Under the pieces are notes generated by a model that saw only the letters and a list, made by a program, of their open reading frames with translations, was not told the DNA's origin and ran no database searches. Positions 26,617-35,684 of a DNA stretch of 63,664 bases are shown one piece after another. The position numbers and the translations under genes are program-made. Each line of letters begins with the position of its first letter. Positions within the stretch are counted from its first letter, which is position 1. This DNA is from Rhodocyclaceae bacterium (GTDB lineage: Bacteria; Pseudomonadota; Gammaproteobacteria; Burkholderiales; Rhodocyclaceae). The stretch is taken from NCBI GenBank assembly GCA_030824115.1, contig JAVBYI010000016.1:1-63664 (forward strand). Direction: 5' to 3'.

Positions 26617-28492
26617 AGCCTTGCAGGCGCTCGCCAACCATTGCGGCATCGACGATTCCTATTACGATGCGCTGGGCAATGCGCATGTCACCAGCGACGC
26701 CGTGCGTATCGCCCTGCTGGAGGCCATGCACCTGCCGGGCGAACGGGTACGCAACGATCCGGCCGGCCTGCTCGACGAACTGCATCAGCGCCCGCCCCCC
26801 GCGTCCTTTGCCTGCACAGCAGATGCCTGCTACCAGCCAACGCAGGGGAAGCGCATCTGGGGCATCTCCGTACAACTCTACGGCGTGCGCTCGCGCCGAA
26901 ACTGGGGCATCGGCGACTTTACCGATCTGGCGCAACTACTCGAATTCACCGCCGCCGCCGGGGGCGACTTCGTCGGCGTCAATCCCCTGCATGCACTGTT
27001 TCCCGACAATCCCCTGCACATCAGCCCTTACAGCCCCTCGCATCGCGGCTTCCTCAACACGCTGTACATCGATGTCGACGCCGTACCGGATCTGGCTCAT
27101 TGCGCCGAAGCGCAGCGCCGTCTTGCCAGCGCCGACTTTTTGGCACAACGGGACAAACTGCGTGCCTGCGAGCGCGTGGACTACATCGGTGTCGCCGCGC
27201 TGAAGGAAGCAATTCTCAGCCTGCTGTTCCGTCACCAGACTGAGGCGCGTCAGCAAGCTTTCGCGGATTGGCGTGTCCAACAAGGCGAGGCACTCGATCA
27301 GCTTGCGCGCTTCGAGGCGCTGCAAGCCCATTTCCATGCGCAGGATGAAAACATCTGGGGCTGGCCGCTGTGGCCTGCGGCTTATCACAATCCGCAGGGT
27401 GCTGCTGTCGCCGCATTCGCCACCGCGCATGCCGACGCCATCCGCTATCGCGCCTGGCTGCAATGGCTGGCCGACGAGCAACTCGCCGCTGCAGCCGAAC
27501 GCGGCCGCCGTGCCGGCCTCACCATCGGCATCTATCAAGACTTAGCCATCGGCGCCAACCCCGGCGGCGCGGAAAGCTGGCGCTGGTCGGCCGTCTTCGG
27601 CAACGGCGCCCATACCGGCGCACCACCGGACGAAATCAACGCGGTGGGACAGGACTGGGGCCTACCCCCGTTCACGCCGGAACGGCTGCGCGACACCGGC
27701 TACACGCCGCTGATCGAAGTCCTGCGGGCCAACATGCAGCATGCCGGCGCCCTGCGCATCGACCATGTGATGGGCCTGCAACGCCTGTTTTGGGTGCCGG
27801 CGGGGATGAAAGCCACTGACGGCGCCTACGTGCAATACCCGTTTGCCGACATGCTCGGCATCGTCATCGTGGAAAGCCAGCGCAACCAGTGCCTCGTCAT
27901 CGGTGAAGACCTCGGCACCGTGCCCGAAGGCTTCCGCGAGCGCATGGCGACGGCCGGCGTGCTCTCCTACCACCCGATGATTTTCGAACGCTACCCGGAT
28001 GGCAATTTCCGCCTGCCGGCCGAAATCGCGCCACAAGCGCTCGTCGCCGTCAGCACCCACGACCTGCCCACCCTGCGTGGCTTCTGGTCAGGGCTGGACC
28101 TGGACATCCGCGAAAAGCTCGCGCTGTTTCCCAGCGCAGAACTCTACCCGCGCCTTGTCACCGAACGCGGCTGGGATCGCGGCCGCCTGCTCTGGGCGTT
28201 GCAGCGCGAAAACCTCCTGCCTGCCGACGTCGACAACGACCCGGCACTGATGCCGGAAATGTCGACCGCCACCGTCGCCGCCGTGCACGCCTACCTCGCC
28301 CGCTCTCCGTCGCAATTACTCGTCATTCAAGCCGAAGACCTGCTCGGCGTGCTCGATCAAGCCAACCTGCCCGGCACCCTGGAAGACAAACACCCCAACT
28401 GGCAGCAGCGTCTGCCGGTCGATCTGGAAGACTGGGCCTCGCACGAACGCGCCCAGACTATTTTGGCAGCCGTCAGGTCAGAGAGAAATTAG
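26609..28492 (+). CDS. malQ: 4-alpha-glucanotransferase (amylomaltase)
   Basis: A GH77 enzyme that transfers alpha-1,4-glucan chains, recycling the short maltodextrins left by GlgX. I place the start at ATG 26609, overlapping the glgX stop by 8 bp and following GGGAG, giving 627 residues. Typical blocks are KRIWGISVQLYGVRSRRNWG, NPLHALFPDNPLHISPYSPS, RIDHVMGLQRLFW (nucleophile Asp), VIGEDLGTVPEGFRERM (acid Glu) and VSTHDLPTLRGFW. A 22/24 copy of the dispersed motif lies inside (RRLASADF). It is the last gene of the exporter-DUF1854-glgX-malQ operon and converges on the exonuclease gene with only 9 bp between. Confidence 0.95.
   Translation: MTEALQALANHCGIDDSYYDALGNAHVTSDAVRIALLEAMHLPGERVRNDPAGLLDELHQRPPPASFACTADACYQPTQGKRIWGISVQLYGVRSRRNWGIGDFTDLAQLLEFTAAAGGDFVGVNPLHALFPDNPLHISPYSPSHRGFLNTLYIDVDAVPDLAHCAEAQRRLASADFLAQRDKLRACERVDYIGVAALKEAILSLLFRHQTEARQQAFADWRVQQGEALDQLARFEALQAHFHAQDENIWGWPLWPAAYHNPQGAAVAAFATAHADAIRYRAWLQWLADEQLAAAAERGRRAGLTIGIYQDLAIGANPGGAESWRWSAVFGNGAHTGAPPDEINAVGQDWGLPPFTPERLRDTGYTPLIEVLRANMQHAGALRIDHVMGLQRLFWVPAGMKATDGAYVQYPFADMLGIVIVESQRNQCLVIGEDLGTVPEGFRERMATAGVLSYHPMIFERYPDGNFRLPAEIAPQALVAVSTHDLPTLRGFWSGLDLDIREKLALFPSAELYPRLVTERGWDRGRLLWALQRENLLPADVDNDPALMPEMSTATVAAVHAYLARSPSQLLVIQAEDLLGVLDQANLPGTLEDKHPNWQQRLPVDLEDWASHERAQTILAAVRSERN
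27117..27140 (-). repeat. Dispersed 24-bp motif inside malQ
   Basis: 22 of 24 positions match. It is antisense to malQ and read as RRLASADF, in a variable region between NTLYIDVDAVPDL and the CERVDYIGVAALKEA block. Confidence 0.88.
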
Positions 28493-28501
28493 CCCGCTTG
28501 T

Positions 28502-29281
28502 TTAGCCTGTTTGCCAGGCCGCGAGAAACTCTCGCCAGTGCGGTGCATCCAGCGCGGTCAGGTGTTGCCGTATCACATCGATGACGGCGTCATGCGCGCT
28601 ATTGGTCAGATGCCCGCGCATCTGCTGGAAACGCAGATAGACCAGATAGGTGTTCACAACATCGGTTTCGCAATAGTCGCGGATGTCGTCGATTTGCCCG
28701 GCTTGCCACGCACCCCAGACGGCGCTGCCATCCATGCCGAGTTTGCCGGGAAAGCCCATCAGTTTGGCCAGATCATCCAGCGGCGCATTGGCACGCGGCT
28801 GATACATCGCCAGCAGGTCCATCAAATCGAGATGGCGCGTGTGGTAGCGGCTGATGTAGTTGTTCCACTTGAAATCCCGATCATCCTCGCCGAGATCCCA
28901 GTAGCGTGGCGCCGTGACGCCGTGCATCAGGCCGCGATAGTGCAGCACCGGCAGATCGAAGCCGCCGCCGTTCCACGAAACGATCTGCGGCGTGTATTTG
29001 GCAATGCCGTCGAAAAAGCGCTGGATGATGTCGCCTTCACCCGACTTCGGCTCGGCCAGCGACCAGACCTTGAAGCCATCGTCGCCATGCAGGGCACAGG
29101 AAATCACGACGACGCGCTGCAGATGATGCGGCAGAAAATCCGAGCCGTTCTTGGCGCGCTGTTTCTGGAAGGCGAACTCGGCGACTTCGCTGTCGGAGAG
29201 TGTGGCCGGCAATTCATGCAACACACGAATCCCGGCGATGTCGGGAATCGTCTCGATGTCGAAACTGAGAACCGGGATCAC
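28502..29281 (-). CDS. 3'-5' exonuclease, PolB-like DEDDy family
   Basis: A 259-residue protein of the exonuclease family related to the proofreading domain of DNA polymerase II. The first motif is PVLSFDIETIPD with the Asp-Glu pair, the second IVSWNGGGFDLPVLHYR and the third DIRDYCETDVVNTYLVYLRF with Tyr and Asp. No polymerase domain is attached. Its start overlaps the cysM stop by 4 bp, so it is the last gene of the cysM-containing operon. The biological role of these free-standing exonucleases is not established. Confidence 0.85.
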   Translation of the reverse strand: MIPVLSFDIETIPDIAGIRVLHELPATLSDSEVAEFAFQKQRAKNGSDFLPHHLQRVVVISCALHGDDGFKVWSLAEPKSGEGDIIQRFFDGIAKYTPQIVSWNGGGFDLPVLHYRGLMHGVTAPRYWDLGEDDRDFKWNNYISRYHTRHLDLMDLLAMYQPRANAPLDDLAKLMGFPGKLGMDGSAVWGAWQAGQIDDIRDYCETDVVNTYLVYLRFQQMRGHLTNSAHDAVIDVIRQHLTALDAPHWREFLAAWQTG

Positions 29282-30174
29282 GCGGGGAAAACGCCGGTCG
29301 ACAAATAACGATCGCCACGATCGCAGACGATGCTGACGATCACGGCATTCTCGACCTCAGCGGCGATACGCAGCGCCACGGCCAGCGCGCCGCCGGAGGA
29401 AATGCCGCAGAAAATGCCCTCTTCCGTCGCCAGTCGGCGCGTCATGTCCTCGGCCACGGACTGGCTCACGGATTCGAGCCGGTCGACACGCGAGAAATCA
29501 CAAATGGAGGGCAAGTATTCCTGCGGCCACTTGCGGATGCCGGGAATCTGCGAGCCATCTTCGGGCTGACAGCCGACGATCTGGATGCGCGGATTGACAT
29601 CCTTGAGGTAGCGCGAACAGCCCATGATGGTGCCGGTGGTCCCCATGCTCGATACGAAATGGGTGATGCGCCCGTCGGTATCACGCCACAACTCGGGACC
29701 GGTGGTCTCGTAATGGGCACGCGGGTTGTCGGGGTTTGAAAACTGGTCGAGCATGATGCCGCGGCCTTCCTTGACCATCCGCTCGGCCATGTCGCGCGCG
29801 CCCTCCATGCTAGCTTCCTTCGGTGTCAGCACCAGTTCGGCGCCATAGGCCTTCATGCTCTGGCGGCGCTCAACGCTCTGGTTTTCCGGCATGACGAGAA
29901 TCATCTTGTAACCGCGCATGGCGGCGACCATCGCCAGTGCGATGCCGGTGTTGCCGGAGGTGGCCTCGATCAGCGTATCGCCGGGCTTGATCTCGCCGCG
30001 CTCTTCGGCGCGCCGGATCATCGACAGGGCCGGGCGGTCCTTCACCGAGCCGGCCGGGTTGTTGCCTTCGAGCTTGGCCAGAATGACGTTGTTACGGCGA
30101 ACGTTCTCAGCGCCTGGCATGCGTTGCAGGCGCACCAGCGGGGTATTGCCAACGCAGGCTTCCAGCGTATTCAT
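29278..30174 (-). CDS. cysM: Cysteine synthase B (O-acetylserine sulfhydrylase)
   Basis: A PLP enzyme that makes cysteine from O-acetylserine and sulfide or thiosulfate. It has 298 residues, starting [19 protein letters not shown]. The PLP lysine is in [12 protein letters not shown], the substrate loop is [12 protein letters not shown], and [17 protein letters not shown] and [14 protein letters not shown] bind the cofactor phosphate. The short length and the absence of the longer CysK C-terminus favour CysM. It overlaps hldD by 4 bp upstream and the exonuclease by 4 bp downstream. Confidence 0.92.
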   Translation of the reverse strand: MNTLEACVGNTPLVRLQRMPGAENVRRNNVILAKLEGNNPAGSVKDRPALSMIRRAEERGEIKPGDTLIEATSGNTGIALAMVAAMRGYKMILVMPENQSVERRQSMKAYGAELVLTPKEASMEGARDMAERMVKEGRGIMLDQFSNPDNPRAHYETTGPELWRDTDGRITHFVSSMGTTGTIMGCSRYLKDVNPRIQIVGCQPEDGSQIPGIRKWPQEYLPSICDFSRVDRLESVSQSVAEDMTRRLATEEGIFCGISSGGALAVALRIAAEVENAVIVSIVCDRGDRYLSTGVFPA

Positions 30175-31172
30175 TTCTTTGCCAGATGCTGGACGTACTT
30201 CGTCACGCCTTCAGCCACACTGTTGAATGCATCGCCATAGCCAGCCGCACGCAGCGCGGAAATGTCGGCTTGCGTAAAGCTCTGGTACTTGCCCTTGAGC
30301 GCCTCGGGGAAATCGACGTACTCGACAATCCCTTGCGCCACCATCTCGGCCAGCGACAGTGCTGGCCTGTCTTCAAGGGCACGGCAGGCATTTACTGTTG
30401 AATGGGCAATGTCATTGAAGGGCTGTGCACAGCCTGTGCCGAGGTTGAAGATGCCGGACTTCTCGGGATGATCGAGGAAGAACATGTTCACCTTGACCAC
30501 ATCGTCGATATAGACGAAATCGCGGCTCTGCTCGCCGTTGCCATAACCATCGCAGCCTTCGAAGAGCTTGACCTTGCCGCTTTCGCGATACTGGTTGAAA
30601 TGGTGGAAAGCCACCGATGCCATGCGACCCTTGTGCTGCTCGCGCGGGCCATAGACGTTGAAGTAGCGGAAACCGACCACCTGCGAATGGCCGCTATCGG
30701 CCAGCACGCGGCGACGCACGACCTGATCGAACAGAAACTTCGAGTAGCCATAGACATTCAGTGGCCCCTCGTGTTCGCGCGACTCCTTGAAGATACGACC
30801 GCCACCATAGACCGAGGCACTGGAGGCGTAGAGAAACTGCGTCTCGTGGTCGAGACAGTAATCGAGCAGGGTCGAGGTGTAGCGGTAGTTGTTCTCCATC
30901 ATGTAGTGGCCGTCGGTTTCCATCGTGTCCGAACAGGCTCCTTCATGGAAAATGGCTTCAATGGCACCGTCGAATTCGCCATGCTGTACGCGCTCGATGA
31001 ACTCGTGTTTGTCGAGATAATCGGCGATCTCGCAATCGATGAGGTTCTTGAACTTGTCAGCCTTCTTGAGGTTATCGACGGCAATGACATTGTCGATGCC
31101 GCGCGCGTTCAGCGCCTTGACCAGATTGGCACCAATGAAGCCGCAAGCGCCGGTAACCACAAAGTAGGACAT
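30171..31172 (-). CDS. hldD: ADP-L-glycero-D-manno-heptose-6-epimerase
   Basis: HldD converts ADP-D-glycero- to ADP-L-glycero-D-manno-heptose, the last step of heptose precursor synthesis for the LPS inner core. It has 333 residues with the Rossmann motif [17 protein letters not shown], the catalytic Tyr-Lys pair in [12 protein letters not shown] and the [15 protein letters not shown] block of this epimerase. It lies 3 bp after hldE1 and overlaps cysM. Confidence 0.95.
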   Translation of the reverse strand: MSYFVVTGACGFIGANLVKALNARGIDNVIAVDNLKKADKFKNLIDCEIADYLDKHEFIERVQHGEFDGAIEAIFHEGACSDTMETDGHYMMENNYRYTSTLLDYCLDHETQFLYASSASVYGGGRIFKESREHEGPLNVYGYSKFLFDQVVRRRVLADSGHSQVVGFRYFNVYGPREQHKGRMASVAFHHFNQYRESGKVKLFEGCDGYGNGEQSRDFVYIDDVVKVNMFFLDHPEKSGIFNLGTGCAQPFNDIAHSTVNACRALEDRPALSLAEMVAQGIVEYVDFPEALKGKYQSFTQADISALRAAGYGDAFNSVAEGVTKYVQHLAKK

Positions 31173-31175
31173 CGC

Positions 31176-32102
31176 TTAACCTTTCAATTCGTCAATCGAA
31201 CAAGTCGCCGTACCCAGCTTGCCGACCACGACGCCTGCAGCACGGTTGGCCCAGACCATCGACTCGGCCATCGTCAGCCCGCTAGCCAGCATCACGGCCA
31301 TGGTGGCAATCACGGTATCGCCGGCACCGCTGACATCATAAACCTCACGCGCCAGCGCCGGCTCATGGACGGCTCCGGCATCCGAAAACAGCGTCATGCC
31401 TTCTTCCGAACGGGTCAGCAGCAGGCCGTCCAGCCCAAGATCGTTGCGCAGGCGGGTCACGCGGGCCAGCAGGTCTTCCTCGCTCGTCCAGCGCCCCACC
31501 ACCTCACGCAGTTCGGCCCGGTTCGGGGTAATGATGCTGGCACCCTGGTAGCGCGTGTAGTCGTCGCCCTTGGGATCAACAAGGACCGGTTTCTTGTACT
31601 CACGGGCGAGACGAATCATCTCGGTGATATGCGTCAACCCGCCCTTGCCATAGTCCGACAGGATGACCACATCGCAGGCCACGATGCGCTGCTGGAAATC
31701 GGCCAGTTTGGCCTGCAGCACCTCATGGGTGGGCGCATTCTCGAAATCAATCCGCAGCAGTTGTTGCTGACGCCCCAGCACCCGCAATTTGACCGTGGTA
31801 TTGAGTTGTGCGTCCTCATGCAGGCTGGCATCGATCGATGCCTCGGCCAGCAAGCGCGCCAGCGAGGCACCGGCCTCATCCGCTCCCACGACGGATAGCA
31901 GGGCAATGCGCGCGCCCAGCGCGGCAATATTGCGCGCCACGTTGGCCGCACCGCCTGGACGCTCCTCGCTACGTTCGACCTTGACCACAGGCACCGGGGC
32001 TTCAGGCGAAATACGCGAGACATCGCCAAACCAGTAGCGGTCGAGCATGACATCGCCGACCACAAGGACACGGGCAACACGGGTATCGGGAAGTTTCATC
32101 AT
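31176..32102 (-). CDS. rfaE1: D-glycero-beta-D-manno-heptose-7-phosphate kinase
   Basis: A PfkB-family sugar kinase acting early in ADP-heptose synthesis. At 308 residues it holds only the kinase half of the bifunctional HldE of enterics; the nucleotidyltransferase half is not in the window and must be a separate gene. Markers are VLVVGDVMLDRYWFGDV at the start, the glycine-rich block ERPGGAANVARNIAALG, and DVSGAGDTVIATMAVML with the catalytic Asp. Two consecutive ATG codons (32102 and 32099) can start it. Confidence 0.92.
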   Translation of the reverse strand: MMKLPDTRVARVLVVGDVMLDRYWFGDVSRISPEAPVPVVKVERSEERPGGAANVARNIAALGARIALLSVVGADEAGASLARLLAEASIDASLHEDAQLNTTVKLRVLGRQQQLLRIDFENAPTHEVLQAKLADFQQRIVACDVVILSDYGKGGLTHITEMIRLAREYKKPVLVDPKGDDYTRYQGASIITPNRAELREVVGRWTSEEDLLARVTRLRNDLGLDGLLLTRSEEGMTLFSDAGAVHEPALAREVYDVSGAGDTVIATMAVMLASGLTMAESMVWANRAAGVVVGKLGTATCSIDELKG

Positions 32103-32117
32103 CAGGGCGAAAGATCG

Positions 32118-33305
32118 CTAAGGGCTTAGGTCAAATTCTTCGGTACGTTTCGGCGGGAAGGTTTCCCAGCCGCCGCAGGCGGGGCAACGCCAATGAAACT
32201 GACGTGCCTTGAAACCGCAATCGTTACAGCGATAACGGGCCACCCGGCGCGTGTGGTTGTGGATCAGGTTCTTGACCAGCTCAAGATCGGCACGACGATC
32301 GGGCGGTGACAGCGCTACCTGCGCTTCGAGCAGTTTGTCCAAGCCCAGCAGGGTCTGGTTGCGTCGCAGTTCATCGCGCACCAATACATAGGCACCCTCC
32401 GGGCCGCGCGCCGCCAGTTCCGCCTGGAACACATATTCCAGCAGATCGATGGAGGCGTAGCGTTCCAGATAGCCGCGCAGCAATTCGATGCCCTGCGCTT
32501 CCAGGCCCAGTTCACGATAGACCGCCATCATTTTCTCGGCGGCCAACGACAGGAACACCGGATTCTGCTGCTCGATACCCTGCCATATTTGGAGGGCCGT
32601 CCCGCCAGCGCCGACTTTTTGTTCCAGTTCGCCCAGTAGCAGCGTGGCACGTACGCATTTGCGGTTCTCAGCCAGCGCCGCCTCCAAATGCTGGCGGGCC
32701 TGATCGTAGCGACTGTTGATCAAGTCAGAGGTGGCCAGCTCACAATGGAATTCTGCGATTTCCTTTTGCCACAGATGCTCGGCGTGTCCGGGCATGTGGG
32801 CGGCGATCTCAATGGCCTTCTCCCACTCTTTTTCCTGCTGATAGATTTCGAGCAAGCTGCGCAAGGCTTCTTCTTCGCGCTGCGTACCACGCAGTTTGAG
32901 AAAAAGTTCCTCGGCACGGTCGAGCAGGCCGGCCTTGAGGTAATCCTGACCAAGCTCAGAGAGCGCATGCAGCCGCTGTTCATCCGTCAGTTGCGAAAGG
33001 GACACATCCCGGTCGATCAGATGCTTGTGAACGCGAATGGCCCGATCGGTCTCACCACGACGGCGGAACAGGCTGCCCAGCGCGAAATGCAGCTCAACGG
33101 TTTCGGGGTCGAGACGCGCGGCTTCGAGGAAAGCCTCGATGGCCTTGTCCGGCTGCTCGTTAAGAAGAAAATTAAGACCCGTGAAATAGGAACGCGGCAG
33201 GCTGCGCGATTCCTTGAGCAACTGATTCAGATCGATGCGGGCCGCCATCCAGCCAAACGCAAAAAAGACAGGCAGGACCAGCAACCACCAGAGTTCGATT
33301 TCCAT
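32118..33305 (-). CDS. lapB: Lipopolysaccharide assembly protein LapB (TPR and rubredoxin-like zinc ribbon)
   Basis: An inner-membrane protein that, with FtsH, controls LpxC turnover and so LPS synthesis. It has 395 residues: an N-terminal transmembrane helix (LWWLLVLPVFFAFGWMAARID), tetratricopeptide repeats over about 50-340, and a C-terminal zinc ribbon (YRCNDCGF and WRCPACGGWE). A perfect copy of the dispersed motif lies at codons 230-237 and encodes KVGAGGTA within the TPR region ([15 protein letters not shown]). The gene is 3 bp from lapA and lies in the rpsA-ihfB-lapA-lapB order usual in proteobacteria. Confidence 0.93.
   Translation of the reverse strand: MEIELWWLLVLPVFFAFGWMAARIDLNQLLKESRSLPRSYFTGLNFLLNEQPDKAIEAFLEAARLDPETVELHFALGSLFRRRGETDRAIRVHKHLIDRDVSLSQLTDEQRLHALSELGQDYLKAGLLDRAEELFLKLRGTQREEEALRSLLEIYQQEKEWEKAIEIAAHMPGHAEHLWQKEIAEFHCELATSDLINSRYDQARQHLEAALAENRKCVRATLLLGELEQKVGAGGTALQIWQGIEQQNPVFLSLAAEKMMAVYRELGLEAQGIELLRGYLERYASIDLLEYVFQAELAARGPEGAYVLVRDELRRNQTLLGLDKLLEAQVALSPPDRRADLELVKNLIHNHTRRVARYRCNDCGFKARQFHWRCPACGGWETFPPKRTEEFDLSP
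32596..32619 (-). repeat. Dispersed 24-bp motif, perfect copy inside lapB
   Basis: 24 of 24 positions match, in the sense direction of lapB, encoding KVGAGGTA at residues 230-237. The same octapeptide in the same frame occurs at the C-terminus of the chemoreceptor encoded at 61855-63480. Confidence 0.95.
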
Positions 33306-33308
33306 GGG

Positions 33309-33584
33309 TTAGTGGCCTGTCAGCTTGTCCGTTGGGGCCTGCACCTGCGATATGGTCCGTACTGCAGCACTCATCAGCCGACGCTGGCGTATCCACTGCG
33401 GCATAAATGCCAGCAAACCAGCCAGCACGCCGCTCGCAAAGGCAATCAGGACAACGAGGGATAAGGGCGCCTGCCAGTGTGCGTCAAAAAAGAAGCGCAA
33501 CTCGACATCCGCACTGTTCTTGATAGCCAAGCCCAGCAGGATGACGAAGAGGATGCCGCGAACAATCCAGGTGAGTGCACGCAT
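33309..33584 (-). CDS. lapA: LapA-family (DUF1049) inner-membrane protein
   Basis: A 91-residue protein with two transmembrane helices (IVRGILFVILLGLAIKNS and PLSLVVLIAFASGVLAGLLAFM) and a short basic cytoplasmic tail, the plan of lipopolysaccharide assembly protein A. It sits directly before lapB, as in enterics, and shares its transcript. Confidence 0.85.
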   Translation of the reverse strand: MRALTWIVRGILFVILLGLAIKNSADVELRFFFDAHWQAPLSLVVLIAFASGVLAGLLAFMPQWIRQRRLMSAAVRTISQVQAPTDKLTGH

Positions 33585-33608
33585 GGCCTTAGCTTCCTGG
33601 CCTCAGCC

Positions 33609-33911
33609 TCATTCGGCTGCTGTATTTGCCGCTGCCAGATCGACGCGCTCGCGCAACTCCTTGCCCGCCTTGAAATGCGGCACATACTTGGCCGGCACTT
33701 CCACCTTGGCACCCGTCTTGGGATTGCGCCCAATACGGGGCGGACGATAGTTCAGCGAGAAGCTGCCAAAGCCGCGAATCTCGATGCGATCGCCCTTGGC
33801 CAAAGCCTCGGACATCGCATCAAGAATCATCTTCACGGACAAATCGGCATCTTTCGCCACCAGTTGCGGAAAGCGCTCCGCCAGACGAGCAATCAACTCG
33901 GACTTGGTCAT
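33609..33911 (-). CDS. ihfB: Integration host factor beta subunit
   Basis: IHF-beta, the partner of IHF-alpha in bending DNA at specific sites. Its 100 residues begin [17 protein letters not shown] and include the beta-arm block [18 protein letters not shown] followed by [20 protein letters not shown], the arm that intercalates into DNA. It follows rpsA by 22 bp, the conserved rpsA-ihfB arrangement. Confidence 0.96.
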   Translation of the reverse strand: MTKSELIARLAERFPQLVAKDADLSVKMILDAMSEALAKGDRIEIRGFGSFSLNYRPPRIGRNPKTGAKVEVPAKYVPHFKAGKELRERVDLAAANTAAE

Positions 33912-33933
33912 GACCGGGACTTTCCGCTGGTTC

Positions 33934-35643
33934 TTACTGCTGGTTCAGCTTGGCCTTCAACAAGGCGCCGAGGTTGGTGGTACCGGTTGCCGCCGAGGCG
34001 GAATCCGATGCCAGCTTCTGCATGGCCTCATTCTGCTCAACCTGATCCTTGGCCTTGACCGAGAGGTTGATCGAACGGGTCTTGCGATCCACGTTGATGA
34101 TCAGCGTCTCGATGCTGTCGCCCACCTTGAGGTGCTGCGAAAGGTCTTCGATACGATCACGCGAGAACTCGGAAACGCGCAGGTAACCTTCGACTTCGCC
34201 ACCCAGATCAATCACGGCACCCTTGGCATCGACGCTCTTGACCGTGCCGGTCACGAGGCTGTTCTTGTCATGGGTCGCAATGAAGCTGGTGAAGGGGTCG
34301 CCATCCATCTGCTTGATGCCGAGAGAGATACGCTCCTTCTCAACGTCGATCGACAGCACCATGGCCTCGACTTCGTCGCCCTTCTTGTAGTTCTGCTTGG
34401 CTTCTTCGCCGGTGGCAGACCAGGACAGATCTGAGAGGTGAACCAGACCATCGATGCCGCCGGGCAAGCCGATGAAGATGCCAAAGTCGGTGATCGACTT
34501 GATGGCGCCCTTCACTTTGTCGCCCTTCTTGTGGTTCATCGCGAAGTCATCCCATGGATTGGCCTGGCACTGCTTCATGCCGAGGCTGATACGGCGACGC
34601 TCTTCGTCGATTTCGAGAATCATCACTTCGACTTCGTCGCCCAGCTGGACAACCTTGGAAGGATGAATGTTCTTGTTGGTCCAGTCCATCTCGGAGACGT
34701 GCACCAGACCTTCGATGCCCTGCTCGATCTCGACGAATGAACCGTAGTCGGTCAGGTTGGTGACCTTGCCGAACAGACGCGTGCCGGCGGGGTAACGACG
34801 GGCGATTCCCACCCACGGATCTTCGCCCAGCTGCTTCATGCCCAGCGAAACGCGGTTCTTTTCCTGATCGAACTTGAGCACCTTGGCGGTGACTTCATCA
34901 CCCACATTGAGCACTTCGGACGGGTGACGCACACGACGCCAAGCCAGATCGGTGATGTGCAGCAAACCGTCGATGCCGCCGAGGTCGACGAATGCGCCGT
35001 ACTCGGTGATGTTCTTGACGATACCCTTGACGATGGTGCCTTCCGACAGGTTTTCGAGGAGCTTCTGACGCTCTTCACCCATGTTGGCTTCCATCACCGC
35101 ACGACGCGAGACCACGACGTTGTTGCGCTTGCGGTCGAGCTTGATGACCTTGAATTCAAATTCCTTGCCTTCGAAAGGCGTGGTGTCCTTGACCGGACGG
35201 GTATCGACCAGCGAACCGGGCAGGAAGGCGCGGATGCCGTTGGTCATAACGGTCAGACCGCCCTTGACCTTACCGGTGATCACACCCTTGACGAGGATGC
35301 TATCGGTCATGGCCTTGTCGAGGTCGTTCCAGGCAGCGATACGCTTGGCCTTGTCGCGCGACAGGCGGGTTTCGCCGTAACCGTCTTCGAGCATCTCGAT
35401 GGCGACCAGCACGAAGTCACCGGGGTTGGCTTCAATTTCGCCGCGGTCGTTCTTGAACTCTTCGACCGGGATAAACGATTCGGATTTCAGGCCCGCGTTA
35501 ACGACCACAAAATTATGATCGACGCGAACAACTTCAGCCGTGATGACTTCACCGGCGCGCATTTCCTGACGCGAGAGGCTTTCTTCAAAGAGAGCGGCAA
35601 AGGATTCCATGGCGAACGGTGCACCAGCAGTAGCAGCAGACAT
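33934..35643 (-). CDS. rpsA: 30S ribosomal protein S1
   Basis: S1 binds mRNA leaders on the 30S subunit. At 569 residues it has the full six S1 domains; copies of the motif are visible as [60 protein letters not shown] and [20 protein letters not shown]. The N-terminus [18 protein letters not shown] is typical of betaproteobacteria; a second possible start is Met12. It follows the aroA-cmk fusion by 41 bp. Confidence 0.97.
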   Translation of the reverse strand: MSAATAGAPFAMESFAALFEESLSRQEMRAGEVITAEVVRVDHNFVVVNAGLKSESFIPVEEFKNDRGEIEANPGDFVLVAIEMLEDGYGETRLSRDKAKRIAAWNDLDKAMTDSILVKGVITGKVKGGLTVMTNGIRAFLPGSLVDTRPVKDTTPFEGKEFEFKVIKLDRKRNNVVVSRRAVMEANMGEERQKLLENLSEGTIVKGIVKNITEYGAFVDLGGIDGLLHITDLAWRRVRHPSEVLNVGDEVTAKVLKFDQEKNRVSLGMKQLGEDPWVGIARRYPAGTRLFGKVTNLTDYGSFVEIEQGIEGLVHVSEMDWTNKNIHPSKVVQLGDEVEVMILEIDEERRRISLGMKQCQANPWDDFAMNHKKGDKVKGAIKSITDFGIFIGLPGGIDGLVHLSDLSWSATGEEAKQNYKKGDEVEAMVLSIDVEKERISLGIKQMDGDPFTSFIATHDKNSLVTGTVKSVDAKGAVIDLGGEVEGYLRVSEFSRDRIEDLSQHLKVGDSIETLIINVDRKTRSINLSVKAKDQVEQNEAMQKLASDSASAATGTTNLGALLKAKLNQQ

Positions 35644-35684
35644 AAAGGGTTAAGGTTCCAAGAAATATCCGTCTTGACAACGGG

